A stretch of 64,000 nt of DNA from an uncultured Collinsella sp. (GTDB lineage: Bacteria > Actinomycetota > Coriobacteriia > Coriobacteriales > Coriobacteriaceae). The position numbers and the translations under genes are program-made. Below, in pieces: positions 34,358-44,901 of this stretch. The stretch covers positions 1-64,000 of the forward strand of contig CABRFA010000006.1 of assembly GCA_902470065.1 (NCBI GenBank). Direction: 5' to 3'. Below the pieces are notes generated by a model that saw nothing but the letters and a program-made list of their open reading frames with translations, made no database searches and was not told the DNA's origin. Position 1 is the first letter of the stretch; each line of letters opens with the position of its first letter.

Positions 34358-35728
34358 CTACGCCACGCCGTCGCGGGCGAGCTCCTCGGCCAACGCCTCG
34401 GCCGGCATGGCCATAATCGCGTCGAGCTCGTTATCAACCTCGGGAATGCGCTTCACCTTGAGCTTGCGTACCAGATCGCCGCGACACATCACGTGCATCG
34501 ACTCACGCAGAGCGCACAGGTCATCGAGCGGGTTCTCGCGCGTCACCAGGATATCGGCGGCCTTGCCGCACTCGATTGTGCCGGTCTCGCCGCCCAGCCC
34601 CAGCAGCTCGGCGTTGACTTGCGTAGCCGTATGCAGTGCGAAGGCGTTGCTCACGCCGACATACTTGGCAAAATAGGCCACCTCACGCCACATGTCGTAC
34701 TGCGTCACGAACGGGCAGCTCGAGTCCGTGCCCAGACCCACCTTAACGCCAGCTTCCAGTGCAGCACGAGCGCTCTCGATAATACCCGAGCACACGATAT
34801 CGCCGTTCTTCTTTTGCGTATCGGTCGAATGGGTCTTTTTCGGGTCGAGCAATACAAACGGCAGCGCCGGGCTGATAGTGCAGGTAACACTGGGCGCACG
34901 CCCCTCGAGTTGCGTGCCCGCGGCGCCACGGTACAGCTCCAGAATCTCGGGCGTCAACGGAGCGCCGTGCTCAATCGTGTCAACGCCGGCCTCAAGCGCG
35001 GCCTTCACGCCCTCGGTACTCTCGACATGGGCCATAACCGGCAGGCTCACCTCGTGCGCAGCCTTGCACGCCGCCGCGGCAACCTCGACCGGCATGCGCA
35101 GCACGCCCGGCTCGCCCACCTCGGTGGCGTCGAACACGCCGCCCGTTACGAACAGCTTAATGACGTCGGCACCGCGCGCATACAGGTCGCGCACCTGTTC
35201 GGCTGCCTCGGCGGGACTGTTTGCCACCTGGGCGAACAAGCCCGCACCATGGCCGCCCGGAACCGTGACGCCCGTTCCCGGCGCCACCAGGCGAGGACCT
35301 TGATACTTGCCGGCATCGATAGCATCGCGCACGGCAAGATCGGCAAACAGCGGGTCGCCCGCGCCGCGCACCGTGGTCACGCCACTTGCCAGTTGTTGTT
35401 GGGCGCTGCCCTTAAGAATATGGCGCACGATGGCGCGCCCCACGGGATTATCGAGCTTCTTCATCAGCGCGCCCGCATCGCCCGCCGAAACCGGCTTGCC
35501 CGAACCGCACAGATGCACATGCATATTGATGAGGCCTGGCATGAGATACGCACCTGCCAGGTCGATAACCTCGGCACCCGCAGGCGCCTGCGCCACAGCA
35601 CTCGGCCCCATCCACGTGATGACACCGCGCTCAACGGCCACGGCCATATCGGGCTGCGGCTCCATATGTTTCGAGCCATCCAGGACGGTCGCATTGATAA
35701 ACAACGTGGAACGATCGGCAGACGCCAT
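34358..35728 (-). CDS. Amidohydrolase family protein (imidazolonepropionase/prolidase-like)
   Basis: A 456-aa metal-dependent hydrolase of the amidohydrolase superfamily. Metal-site motifs: MHVHLC (His70, His72), the candidate carboxylated Lys in VIKLFVTGG, His in MAHVEST, His in TIEHGAPL and Asp in GLGTDSSCPF. The layout is that of the Xaa-Pro dipeptidase/imidazolonepropionase-like group whose substrates vary widely. ATG at 35728 is chosen for the GGGGGAGGAG 8 bases before; the upstream open frame runs into family B repeats and is not coding. Monogenic, ending at the bidirectional terminator. Confidence 0.85.
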   Translation of the reverse strand: MASADRSTLFINATVLDGSKHMEPQPDMAVAVERGVITWMGPSAVAQAPAGAEVIDLAGAYLMPGLINMHVHLCGSGKPVSAGDAGALMKKLDNPVGRAIVRHILKGSAQQQLASGVTTVRGAGDPLFADLAVRDAIDAGKYQGPRLVAPGTGVTVPGGHGAGLFAQVANSPAEAAEQVRDLYARGADVIKLFVTGGVFDATEVGEPGVLRMPVEVAAAACKAAHEVSLPVMAHVESTEGVKAALEAGVDTIEHGAPLTPEILELYRGAAGTQLEGRAPSVTCTISPALPFVLLDPKKTHSTDTQKKNGDIVCSGIIESARAALEAGVKVGLGTDSSCPFVTQYDMWREVAYFAKYVGVSNAFALHTATQVNAELLGLGGETGTIECGKAADILVTRENPLDDLCALRESMHVMCRGDLVRKLKVKRIPEVDNELDAIMAMPAEALAEELARDGVA

Positions 35729-35875
35729 ATCGAGCTCCTCCCCCTCAGAAAACTTGAACATCTGTCCATTATTATCCAGCGCGGCAGGATTGCTGCGGAC
35801 ATATCGGTTAACGGAGGGAAGAGGGGATGTGGGGGGACGGAATACGTTGCAGCCCCACCCCAGCAACATCAGGGG

Positions 35876-36018
35876 AATGTCTCGATCTGTAACAGGTACA
35901 GGGTTATTGGGCCCCTTGATGTTACAGATCAAGACATTCGGTCGACGTTTCACCGGTTTGTCTCGATCTGTAACAATTACGAACTCAAACAACTTCTAAA
36001 CGTTACAGATCGAGACAA
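35876..36018. repeat. Family B tandem palindrome pair, B5 and B6
   Basis: B5 (35876-35938): AATGTCTCGATCTGTAACA / TGTTACAGATCAAGACATT. B6 (35958-36018): TTGTCTCGATCTGTAACA / CGTTACAGATCGAGACAA, 19 bp apart. B6 ends 6 bp before the last base of the DUF559-type gene. Confidence 0.92.
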
Positions 36019-36024
36019 AACCTC

Positions 36025-37101
36025 TCAGCGCCCATACCACTGGCGTCTCCATTCCTCAGCCAGATCGGCCCGCTGTTGAATTCCCGCCAGTCTCATCTTT
36101 TCAGCCAGCTTCCCCGGGTTCTTGAGTTCATCAAACGTAAACCGAAGCACCTTGTGCCCGAGCATCGTCAGATGAGACTCTCGCTGACGTTCTGCCACGA
36201 ATGGGTCGACCGACCCCCGATCCCCACCATCCTGCAGGGTATACTTTCCCTTCCCGTCGAGCTCGCCGATGACACACGTCCCGTTCTCGAGCCGCCAAAA
36301 ATAGTCGACGCGAAACACCTGGCTCGAATCGAGCGGGTCGCGAAACTCCACCTGCAGCTCCGGAACTGGAAAGCCGTACGCAATAAAGAACGCTCGGAAC
36401 CGAGACTCGCCGCCGTTTTCGGACAGCCCGTCCGCATACGACGCAATCACCTGTGCCCTGCGATACCCTCGCCTGCCCTCGCAATCGGCGCGGAGGCGCT
36501 CGCACAAATCCCAACGTGATACGCCTTTCGCCCGCAGTGCAGAATCGGCAATCGCCAACCCGTAGGAGAACGGCGCACGCAGTAAGCAATCCTCCACCGT
36601 GCGCCAAAACGACGTCACCCGCACGCCATCAACACGCTCGAGCGCGCCCGCCATCTGCGGACGCAACAGCCTATATCCCGTACTCAACGCCACCGAACAA
36701 CCCGTCTTGACCAAGTAACGCGGCCCGAGTAGATCATTCGGCACCTCCAGATCCCATATCAGCGCGGCGTCATATCCCCAAAACGCCCAATCGGGGTGAA
36801 ACTCGGCAAGCCCCTTGATAGTCCTCAGCGCTCGCTCCGGCGGCGTCAATGCATCCCATTCATGCTGAAAACAGAATAGGTGCGATTCGGGCTCCGCGAT
36901 ATCGTCGGTTCCAACATGGCGTCGCAGCCACATGAGCTCGGTATTGTCATGCGTTGCGAGCAGCGCACCTTGCTTGGCCGTCTCCGTGAGCCGCGCGAGC
37001 ATTCTATTCCGCGCCAACGTGTTGCGAGTCGCATGTTTGTGTTTGAGAACGGTATTAGACACTTTCGTCACCACCACGTCAGACAAATGGACCATCGTCA
37101 C
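36025..37101 (-). CDS. AbiEi-like/DUF559 protein with a PD-(D/E)XK nuclease-like C-terminus
   Basis: A 358-aa protein. The N-terminal half resembles the AbiEi-type or DUF559-associated architecture common in actinobacteria: Arg-rich N-terminus, PERALRTIKGLAEFHPDWAF, RVTSFWRTVEDCLLRAP. The C-terminal part has FRVDYFWRLE, VIGELDGKGKYT and GHKVLRFTFDEL, giving the Asp...Glu-x-Asp-Gly-Lys pattern of Vsr/DUF559 restriction-like folds. A nuclease or type IV toxin-antitoxin role is possible but unproven. Start is GTG 37101 (5 bases after GGAGG) or ATG 37095. Tandem palindromes stand directly on both sides, hinting at a mobile or defence-type cassette. Confidence 0.65.
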   Translation of the reverse strand: MTMVHLSDVVVTKVSNTVLKHKHATRNTLARNRMLARLTETAKQGALLATHDNTELMWLRRHVGTDDIAEPESHLFCFQHEWDALTPPERALRTIKGLAEFHPDWAFWGYDAALIWDLEVPNDLLGPRYLVKTGCSVALSTGYRLLRPQMAGALERVDGVRVTSFWRTVEDCLLRAPFSYGLAIADSALRAKGVSRWDLCERLRADCEGRRGYRRAQVIASYADGLSENGGESRFRAFFIAYGFPVPELQVEFRDPLDSSQVFRVDYFWRLENGTCVIGELDGKGKYTLQDGGDRGSVDPFVAERQRESHLTMLGHKVLRFTFDELKNPGKLAEKMRLAGIQQRADLAEEWRRQWYGR

Positions 37102-37120
37102 CGTTGCCTCCGCTGACAAA

Positions 37121-37258
37121 TGTCTTGATCTGTAACAGGAAGACAGTCTTTGAGCCTCTAGTTGTTACAGAACAAGATCTTTCGACAGCCGCCAACCTTC
37201 CGTCTCAATCTGTAACAGTTACGGGCTCAAACAGCCGCTAAACGTTACAGATTGAGAC
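37121..37258. repeat. Family B tandem palindrome pair, B7 and B8
   Basis: B7 (37121-37178): TGTCTTGATCTGTAACA / TGTTACAGAACAAGATC. B8 (37202-37258): GTCTCAATCTGTAAC / GTTACAGATTGAGAC with an inner extension. 23 bp apart. B7 begins only 20 bp upstream of the DUF559-type gene start, so that gene's promoter must lie within or between these palindromes. Confidence 0.92.
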
Positions 37259-37294
37259 AAAGTCAGGGCTGTAGGGCGACACCAGTCACATCCC

Positions 37295-38002
37295 CTACTC
37301 CCATTCTTGTTCGTAGATGTTGAGGGACTTTACGTAGCGCCCCTGGGCGCCCATGATGTCGCGGACCAGGCGCAAAAAGAAGCTGATGCACGAGGTGTCA
37401 AAGCCATCCTGCAGGTCCTCCGGATGCACCGCACCCGGCCCATCGACTGCCGTGTCACTCAGGCGCGCGATGTCGTACAGATAGAGCTGTCCCGCCGTCA
37501 GCCAGACATCGTCGACGCAAGCGAGGCGCACCGCAATCGCGCCGTCGCTCCAATGCTCCTTTTGCACGATATGCGGGTCGTAGACATCAAAGCGACGGTC
37601 GGTGCGCGTATCCTTCAGCGCAACTATGCCGTTCGCAGGATCCTTGTCCAAAATGCCAAAGCGCGAGAAATACTGCGTGTCGCGTACCTGCTCGAGCCGC
37701 TTGAGCGAGGCAGGCGAAAGCGATGCCGGCGGCTCGTCAACATACAGCTCGAGCAGCGTCTTGCCATGGCGATAGGAGCGCTCGAAGAGCAGCCAATCGG
37801 TAAACGCCATGTTGTAGGCCATGATTTCGTTTTGCGAAGGCTCGGTGCAATAGCTGAGCCACGGGTCGACAATGATCTCGAACTGTTCGCGCGCCGGCTC
37901 CAAAAACTGGAACTTCCGCAGCATCCAAAAATGGACTATGTCGGCAATATCGTTGCCGACGGCTTCGGCTAGCTGCGCTCGGTCTAAAGCGTGGTCAGTC
38001 AT
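37295..38002 (-). CDS. Hypothetical protein, 235 aa
   Basis: No family recognised. Soluble, acidic, mixed alpha/beta in appearance, no signal peptide or membrane helix. Conserved-looking segments include IVDPWLSYCTEPSQNEIMAY and a C-terminal MGAQGRYVKSLNIYEQEWE. AGGAGG lies 5 bases before the ATG at 38002, and codon use matches neighbouring genes, so it is a real gene. It precedes palindrome pair B7-B8; its own terminator is not evident. Confidence 0.7.
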   Translation of the reverse strand: MTDHALDRAQLAEAVGNDIADIVHFWMLRKFQFLEPAREQFEIIVDPWLSYCTEPSQNEIMAYNMAFTDWLLFERSYRHGKTLLELYVDEPPASLSPASLKRLEQVRDTQYFSRFGILDKDPANGIVALKDTRTDRRFDVYDPHIVQKEHWSDGAIAVRLACVDDVWLTAGQLYLYDIARLSDTAVDGPGAVHPEDLQDGFDTSCISFFLRLVRDIMGAQGRYVKSLNIYEQEWE

Positions 38003-38297
38003 GGCATCCTCCTCAAACTGATAGACCTCAATTTGAGCTTACGAGGAGGGTGGTCGGCCACGACCAGCGCGGGCAAAATAGGCCTCCGGCTGCAAACCAG
38101 ATGCTGACCAAACACTTGACGAAAAGCTTGACCGAAAATGCGCACCGCAACAAAACCGCAGGTAAACATAGACGGCCAACCCGCCCTTTTGAGCCAGATA
38201 CCCACAGCCACCACAGAAACAACAGGTGACCACAGCCCAAGAAGTCGACAAATAAACACCCGTACGTCGACAAACGAGCAAATCGCTCGCAAAGAGT
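38003..38297. other. Gene-free spacer right of the hypothetical protein
   Basis: Together with the hairpin at 38298-38338 this is a 353-bp gap. It contains only low-quality open frames on the minus strand (no ribosome site, unusual composition), so I see no gene. The promoter for the 37295-38002 gene should be here, but I could not identify it. Confidence 0.4.
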
Positions 38298-38338
38298 GTC
38301 CCCAACGACTAGACAAAAAATGACTAGTCATTGGGGAC
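38298..38338 (-). terminator. Hairpin after gltD, family D repeat
   Basis: GTCCCCAACGACTAG / CTAGTCATTGGGGAC with an 11-base A-rich loop, 17 bp past the gltD stop codon. One G-U pair. No U-run after the stem. The ...TTGGGGACGTTCTT edge resembles sequence near 22563-22602, so it may be a dispersed repeat acting as a terminator. Confidence 0.5.
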
Positions 38339-38355
38339 GTTCTTAAATGACTACT

Positions 38356-39837
<1,482 letters not shown>

Positions 39838-39842
39838 GGCAC

Positions 39843-42800
39843 TTACGCCTCCTTCTTGGTCGAAGCAACAGAGCTAGCGGCGGCGGGCACAGCGCCAGCG
39901 ACACCACCCGCCACATCAAAGCGAGCGACATCGGCGGCGTCGGCGCGACCGGTCACAATGTCAAACGCCAGCTCCTCGGCCTGCTCATGCGTCTTGCCGA
40001 CGGCCTCGGCGGCGGCGACAATCGCCAGCACGCGCTCGTACTCGGTCGGAATGACCTTCACAAAGTGCTTGCTCATCGTCTCAAAGCTGTAGAGCAACTT
40101 AATGCCGCGCGGGCTCTGCGTCGCGTCCACGTGCTCCTGGACGAGCGCACGAATCTGCGCCAGCTCACCGGCCGTCGGGGCTTTAAGCTCAACGCTCTCG
40201 TGGTTCACACGGGCATCGAGCGTGCCGTACTGGTCAAAGACGTAAGCCACGCCGCCCGTCATGCCGGCGGCGAAGTTCTGCCCGACCTCGCCCAGGATGA
40301 GCGCCAGACCTCCCGTCATGTACTCGCAGCCATGGTTGCCGCAGCCCTCGACCACCACCGTGGCACCGGAGTTGCGTACGCCAAAGCGCTGGCCGGCCAG
40401 GCCGTTAATGAAGCCGCGGCCACTCGTAGCGCCAAAGAACGCAACGTTGCCCACGATGATGTTCTCGTCGAACTTGTAGGTCGCATGCGGGTTGGGGCGC
40501 ACCGACACCTCGCCGCCCGAAAGGCCCTTGCCAAAGTAGTCGTTGGCGTCGCCGCACACGTTGAGCGTAATGCCGCGCGGCAGGAAGGCGCCAAAGCTCT
40601 GACCGGCCGAACCATCGCAATCGATGGTGATGGAGCCGGCGGGCAGGCCCTCGGGATGCGCCTTGGTCACCGCGTTGCCCAAGATGGTGCCCACGCAGCG
40701 GTTGACGTTGGCGATATCGGCGCGGAAGCGAATCGGACGCAGGTGCGCACGGGCATCGGCCGTATAGGGCACAAACAACGTGGAGTCGAGCGTCTTTTCG
40801 AGCTCGCTGTCCGCAGCCATCTGCGGCAGGAAGTGACGACCGTCGGCACCCGGGATGTGGGCACCGAACTCGCAGGTCGCGCTCGCCAGCACGGGCGACA
40901 GATCGAGCAGGTTGGCCTTGCGGTTGCCCGGGACCTCAATCTGGCGCAAGCACTCGGGATGGCCGACCATCTCGTCGACGGTGCGGAAGCCCAGGCTCGC
41001 CATGACCTCGCGCAGCTGCTCGGCAACAAAGAGCATAAAGTGCTCGACGTGCTCGGGCTTGCCGCGGAAGCCGCGACGCAGGCGACAGTTTTGCGTGGCG
41101 ATGCCGGCCGGGCAGGTATCCTGCTGGCAGTCGCGCTGCATAAGGCAGCCCATGGAGATGAGCGGCATGGTCGCAAAGCCAAACTCCTCGGCACCCAGCA
41201 GGCAGGCGACGGCGACATCGGTGCCGTCCATGAGCTTGCCGTCGGCTTCGAGCACCACGCGTGAGCGCAGGCCGTTTTGCAGCAGCGTCTGCTGGGCCTC
41301 GGCAAGGCCAAGCTCCAGCGGCAGACCCGCGTGCCAGATAGAGTCGCGCGCAGCGGCACCCGAGCCGCCATTGTGGCCGCTGATCAAGATCTTGTCGGCG
41401 GCACCCTTGGCCACACCGGTGGCGATGGTGCCGACGCCGGCCTCGCTGACCAGCTTGACCGACACGCGTGCGCCGGGGTTGGCGTTCTTAAGGTCGAAGA
41501 TCAGCTCTGCCAGGTCCTCGATAGAGTAAATATCGTGGTGCGGCGGGGGCGAGATCAGACCGATGCCGGGCGTGGACTGACGGACCTCGGCGATCCAGGG
41601 GTAGACCTTCTTGCCGGGCAGGTGGCCGCCCTCGCCGGGCTTGGCGCCCTGGGCCATCTTGATCTGAATCTCGAAGGCGCTGCACAGGTAGCGGCTCGTC
41701 ACGCCAAAGCGCGCGCTTGCCACCTGCTTGATGGCGGAGTTCTTGGAGTCGCCGTTGGCCAGCGGGGTCTCGCGACGCGGATCCTCGCCGCCCTCGCCCG
41801 AGTTGGAGCGTCCATGCAGGCGGTTCATGGCGATGGCCATGCACTCGTGTGCCTCTTTGCTGATGGAGCCGTATGACATGGCGCCGGTGTTAAAGCGGCG
41901 GACGATGTTGAGCGCGGGCTCCACCTCGTCGAGCGCCACCGGAGTGCGGCCGCTGGCATCAAAGTCGAGCAAGTCGCGCAGGCGCACGGCACGGCCCGTG
42001 CGGTGCAAGCGGGCGCTGTACTCCTTAAAGGTATCGTAGCTGTCCTCGCGGCAGGCGGTCTGCAGCAAATAGACGGTCTGCGGGTCGATAAGGTGATCCT
42101 CGCCGCCGAGCGGGCGCCACTTGGTCAGACCCAGCGTGGGCAGCTGATCGGGAGCCGGGCTCTTAAGGATAGCGAGCGCGGCGTCGTAGCGCTCATTCTG
42201 CTCGCGCTCGACGTCCTCGACACCCATACCGCCCACACGGCTCACCGTGCCGGCGAAGTACGCGTTGACAAACTCCGGAGTGAAGCCCACGGCCTCGAAG
42301 ATCTGCGCCGAATGGTAGCTCTGCACCGTGGAGATGCCCATCTTGGACATGATGGAAACGATGCCGGCGGTCGCAGCCTTGTTGTAGTTGGCGATGCCCT
42401 GCTCGGCCGTCACGTCCAGGTCGCCGCGTGCCGCCAGATCGCGGATGCACGCATGTGCGTTGTACGGATAGATGCCGCTCGCGGAGTAGCCCACCAGTGC
42501 CGCAAAGTCGTGCGGAGACACGGCGTCGCCGCACTCCACCACGATGTCGGCAAAGGTACGCACGCCGGCGCGGATCAGGTGGTTGTGCACGCAGCCCACG
42601 GCGAGCAGCGACGGCACGGGCACTTCGCCCGCAGCGGCGCGATCGCTCAACACCACGATGTTCACGCCGTCGCGGACCGCAGCCTCAACATCCTCTGCAA
42701 GCTGCTTGAGCGCAGCCTGCAGCGCGCCCTCGCCGGCGTCGCGGCGGTACACGGCACGGAAACGGCGGGTCTTAAAGCCCACGCGGTCGATGGCGCAGAT

Positions 42801-44540
42801 ACGCTCGAACTCCTCCTCGCTCAGCAGCGGACGCTCCAAGCGCACCAGCTGGCAGGCCGTGCGGGAATCCTCGAGCAGGTTGCCGTGGTTGCCCAGGTAG
42901 AGCGTGGTCGAGGTGACCATATGCTCGCGCAGGGCATCGATCGGCGGGTTCGTGACCTGGGCGAACAGCTGATAGAAGTAGTCGAAGAACGAGCGCGTCT
43001 TCTTGGACAGGCAGGCCAGCGGCGCATCGATACCCATCGAGGCGAGCGGTGCCTTGCCCTGCTGGGCCATGGGACGCACGACTTCGTCAACATCATCCCA
43101 GTGATACCCGAGCTTGGCCATGCGCACGGCGGCGGGCACCTCGGTATCCTCGGCGGGCGTGGGCGCGACGGGCTTGTCGAGCGCGTCGACGGTCAGCGTC
43201 TCCTCGGCGATCCAGTCGCGATAGGGCTTTTCCTTGGCGTAACGGGCGCGCAGCTCGTCGTTGTAGATGACGCGGCCGCGGGCAAAATCGACCTCGAGCA
43301 TCTGGCCCGGTCCCAGGCAGCCGCTCGTCAGGATGTTCTCGGGGCTCACCTCGATGGTGCCCACCTCGCTTGCCAGCATAAAGCGACCGTCGCGCGTCAC
43401 ATGGTAGCGGGCGGGACGCAGGCCGTTACGGTCGAGGGCGGCACCCAGCGTGCGACCGTCGGTAAAGGCGATGGCCGCCGGGCCATCCCACGGCTCCATG
43501 AGCATGGACTGGTAAGCGTCGTAGGCGCGGCGCTCCTCACTCAGGCTGTCGTTGTGGTCCCACGGCTCAGGCAGCAGCATGGACGCGGCACGCGTAAGCG
43601 GGCGACCGTTCATGACCAAAAACTCAAGCACGTTGTCCAGAATCGCGGAATCGGAGCCCTCGCGGTTGATGATGGGCATCACGCGCTCAAGATCATGCTG
43701 CAGCACGGGACTGTACAGGTTGGGCTCGCGGGCGCGGATCCAGTTGACGTTGCCCTTGAGGGTGTTGATCTCGCCGTTATGGATGATAAAACGGTTGGGG
43801 TGCGCGCGTTCCCAGCTGGGCGTGGTGTTGGTGGAGTAGCGCGAGTGGACGAGCGCCACGGCCGTCTTGACGGCGGCGTCGTTGAGATCGATGAAGAAGC
43901 GGCGCATCTGCGTGGCGACCAGCATACCCTTGTACACGATGGTGCGCGAGCTCATGGAGCACACATAGAAGATCTTGTCGCGCAGGGCAAACTCGACGTC
44001 GGCCTTCTTCTCGATGGTGCGGCGGCACACGTACAGACGACGCTCGAAGGCATCGCCGGCGGGCGTGTCGTCCGGACGGCCCAGGAAGGCCTGCAAGATG
44101 GTGGGCATGCAGGCGCGGGCTGTCTCGCCCAGGTCGTGCGGGTCGACCGGCACCTCGCGCCAAAAGAGCAGCGGCACGCCGGCCTCGGCGCAGCCCTCCT
44201 CAAACACGCGACGGGCATCCTCTACGCCCTTGTCGTCCTGCGGGAAGAACAGCATGGCCACGCCATAGTCGCCCTCTGCCGGCAGAATCTGGCCGCACTT
44301 TTGAGCCTCTTTGCGGAAAAAATGATGCGGAACCTGGAACAGGATGCCGGCGCCGTCGCCGGTGTTCTTCTCGAGTCCCGTACCGCCGCGGTGCTCCAAG
44401 TTGACCAGAATGGACAGCGCGTCGTCCAGAATCTGGTGATGGCGCTCACCGTTGATATCGGCAAGCGCGCCGATGCCGCATGCATCGCGGTCGAATTCGG
44501 GGCGATAAAGGCCCTGCTGCTGAGCGGAATCTGCCTGCAT
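39843..44540 (-). CDS. gltB: Glutamate synthase large subunit
   Basis: Makes two glutamates from glutamine and 2-oxoglutarate. 1565 aa, full length, with no frameshift. N-terminal glutaminase: Cys21 in RDACGIGALAD becomes the N-terminal nucleophile after a 20-residue propeptide is removed. The central domain and FMN domain follow, with the [3Fe-4S] cysteines in GCLMQRDCQQDTCPAGIATQ. The C-terminal GXGXG beta-helix (GGEVSVRPN, GATSGRGFINGLAGQRF) is intact. ATG at 44540 follows GGAGG by 6 bases. Operon gltB-gltD ends at the hairpin 38298-38338. Confidence 0.96.
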   Translation of the reverse strand: MQADSAQQQGLYRPEFDRDACGIGALADINGERHHQILDDALSILVNLEHRGGTGLEKNTGDGAGILFQVPHHFFRKEAQKCGQILPAEGDYGVAMLFFPQDDKGVEDARRVFEEGCAEAGVPLLFWREVPVDPHDLGETARACMPTILQAFLGRPDDTPAGDAFERRLYVCRRTIEKKADVEFALRDKIFYVCSMSSRTIVYKGMLVATQMRRFFIDLNDAAVKTAVALVHSRYSTNTTPSWERAHPNRFIIHNGEINTLKGNVNWIRAREPNLYSPVLQHDLERVMPIINREGSDSAILDNVLEFLVMNGRPLTRAASMLLPEPWDHNDSLSEERRAYDAYQSMLMEPWDGPAAIAFTDGRTLGAALDRNGLRPARYHVTRDGRFMLASEVGTIEVSPENILTSGCLGPGQMLEVDFARGRVIYNDELRARYAKEKPYRDWIAEETLTVDALDKPVAPTPAEDTEVPAAVRMAKLGYHWDDVDEVVRPMAQQGKAPLASMGIDAPLACLSKKTRSFFDYFYQLFAQVTNPPIDALREHMVTSTTLYLGNHGNLLEDSRTACQLVRLERPLLSEEEFERICAIDRVGFKTRRFRAVYRRDAGEGALQAALKQLAEDVEAAVRDGVNIVVLSDRAAAGEVPVPSLLAVGCVHNHLIRAGVRTFADIVVECGDAVSPHDFAALVGYSASGIYPYNAHACIRDLAARGDLDVTAEQGIANYNKAATAGIVSIMSKMGISTVQSYHSAQIFEAVGFTPEFVNAYFAGTVSRVGGMGVEDVEREQNERYDAALAILKSPAPDQLPTLGLTKWRPLGGEDHLIDPQTVYLLQTACREDSYDTFKEYSARLHRTGRAVRLRDLLDFDASGRTPVALDEVEPALNIVRRFNTGAMSYGSISKEAHECMAIAMNRLHGRSNSGEGGEDPRRETPLANGDSKNSAIKQVASARFGVTSRYLCSAFEIQIKMAQGAKPGEGGHLPGKKVYPWIAEVRQSTPGIGLISPPPHHDIYSIEDLAELIFDLKNANPGARVSVKLVSEAGVGTIATGVAKGAADKILISGHNGGSGAAARDSIWHAGLPLELGLAEAQQTLLQNGLRSRVVLEADGKLMDGTDVAVACLLGAEEFGFATMPLISMGCLMQRDCQQDTCPAGIATQNCRLRRGFRGKPEHVEHFMLFVAEQLREVMASLGFRTVDEMVGHPECLRQIEVPGNRKANLLDLSPVLASATCEFGAHIPGADGRHFLPQMAADSELEKTLDSTLFVPYTADARAHLRPIRFRADIANVNRCVGTILGNAVTKAHPEGLPAGSITIDCDGSAGQSFGAFLPRGITLNVCGDANDYFGKGLSGGEVSVRPNPHATYKFDENIIVGNVAFFGATSGRGFINGLAGQRFGVRNSGATVVVEGCGNHGCEYMTGGLALILGEVGQNFAAGMTGGVAYVFDQYGTLDARVNHESVELKAPTAGELAQIRALVQEHVDATQSPRGIKLLYSFETMSKHFVKVIPTEYERVLAIVAAAEAVGKTHEQAEELAFDIVTGRADAADVARFDVAGGVAGAVPAAASSVASTKKEA

Positions 44541-44653
44541 CGCGATCCTCCCCTAGGTGTTAGACAGTCAGTTGACTAGGCATACTAGGTGCATCGCCGG
44601 CCCGTTGTGTTTCCCGCCCGTTTCGAAACAATCGCGTAACGCACACCCTACGA

Positions 44654-44707
44654 GTGGACACCGCCGACCTCAAGGACGGCAACAAGGGCCCCAAGTTCGA
44701 CCTGTAA
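44654..44707 (+). pseudogene. Possible C-terminal remnant of a lost gene
   Basis: GTG to TAA encodes VDTADLKDGNKGPKFDL, with strong third-position GC and sensible amino-acid composition, then stops. Upstream the frame is open only a short way and no ribosome site exists. It looks like the last codons of a deleted gene rather than a functional peptide. I cannot name the parent. Confidence 0.3.
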
Positions 44708-44723
44708 GCTCACCGCTTCAAAC

Positions 44724-44781
44724 ATCTCAATCTGTAACAGTAAGACCCAATTTCCATCCCTAGTTGTTACAGATCAAGACA
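44724..44781. repeat. Family B palindrome, single copy B9
   Basis: Arms ATCTCAATCTGTAACA and TGTTACAGATCAAGAC with a longer loop. Unlike the four pairs, it stands alone between the coding remnant and the NRAMP gene. Confidence 0.85.
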
Positions 44782-44901
44782 TTTCGGCAACTCCTTTCCC
44801 CATCCTATTCAAATACAACAATTTTGTTAGTCTCGGTTAACCTTTAAGCCTAAAACGGGTATCCTTTGCGGCGTCAAACAAACGGCACACAGGAGCGCAC
44901 C

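Larger units (their letters stand above)
44541..44901. other. Gene-free spacer between gltB and the NRAMP gene
   Basis: Divergent promoter region, 361 bp. It holds a short coding-like tail (44654-44707), palindrome B9 (44724-44781), a TTTCGAAA palindrome near 44621 and the AT-rich lead-in to the NRAMP gene (44810-44860). A leftward -10-like TAGTAT for gltB is possible near 44590, but no good -35 is present. Confidence 0.4.

Noticed and set aside
34358..35992. Extended N-terminus of the amidohydrolase up to 35992
   Set aside because: The extension reads through the palindromic repeats B5-B6; a strong ribosome site supports the start at 35728.
26590..37258. CRISPR array made of the repeated GTCTC...GAGAC units
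   Set aside because: Units are palindromic, occur as isolated pairs around genes and have no regular unique spacers; no cas genes are present.
38028..38331. A 110-codon minus-strand frame in the spacer before gltD
   Set aside because: No ribosome site, starts in the hairpin 38298-38338 and has no recognisable sequence; most likely chance.
42003..44579. A long + strand open frame opposite gltB
   Set aside because: gltB has full-length motifs and a ribosome site; the opposite frame has no domain and a biased amino-acid mix.
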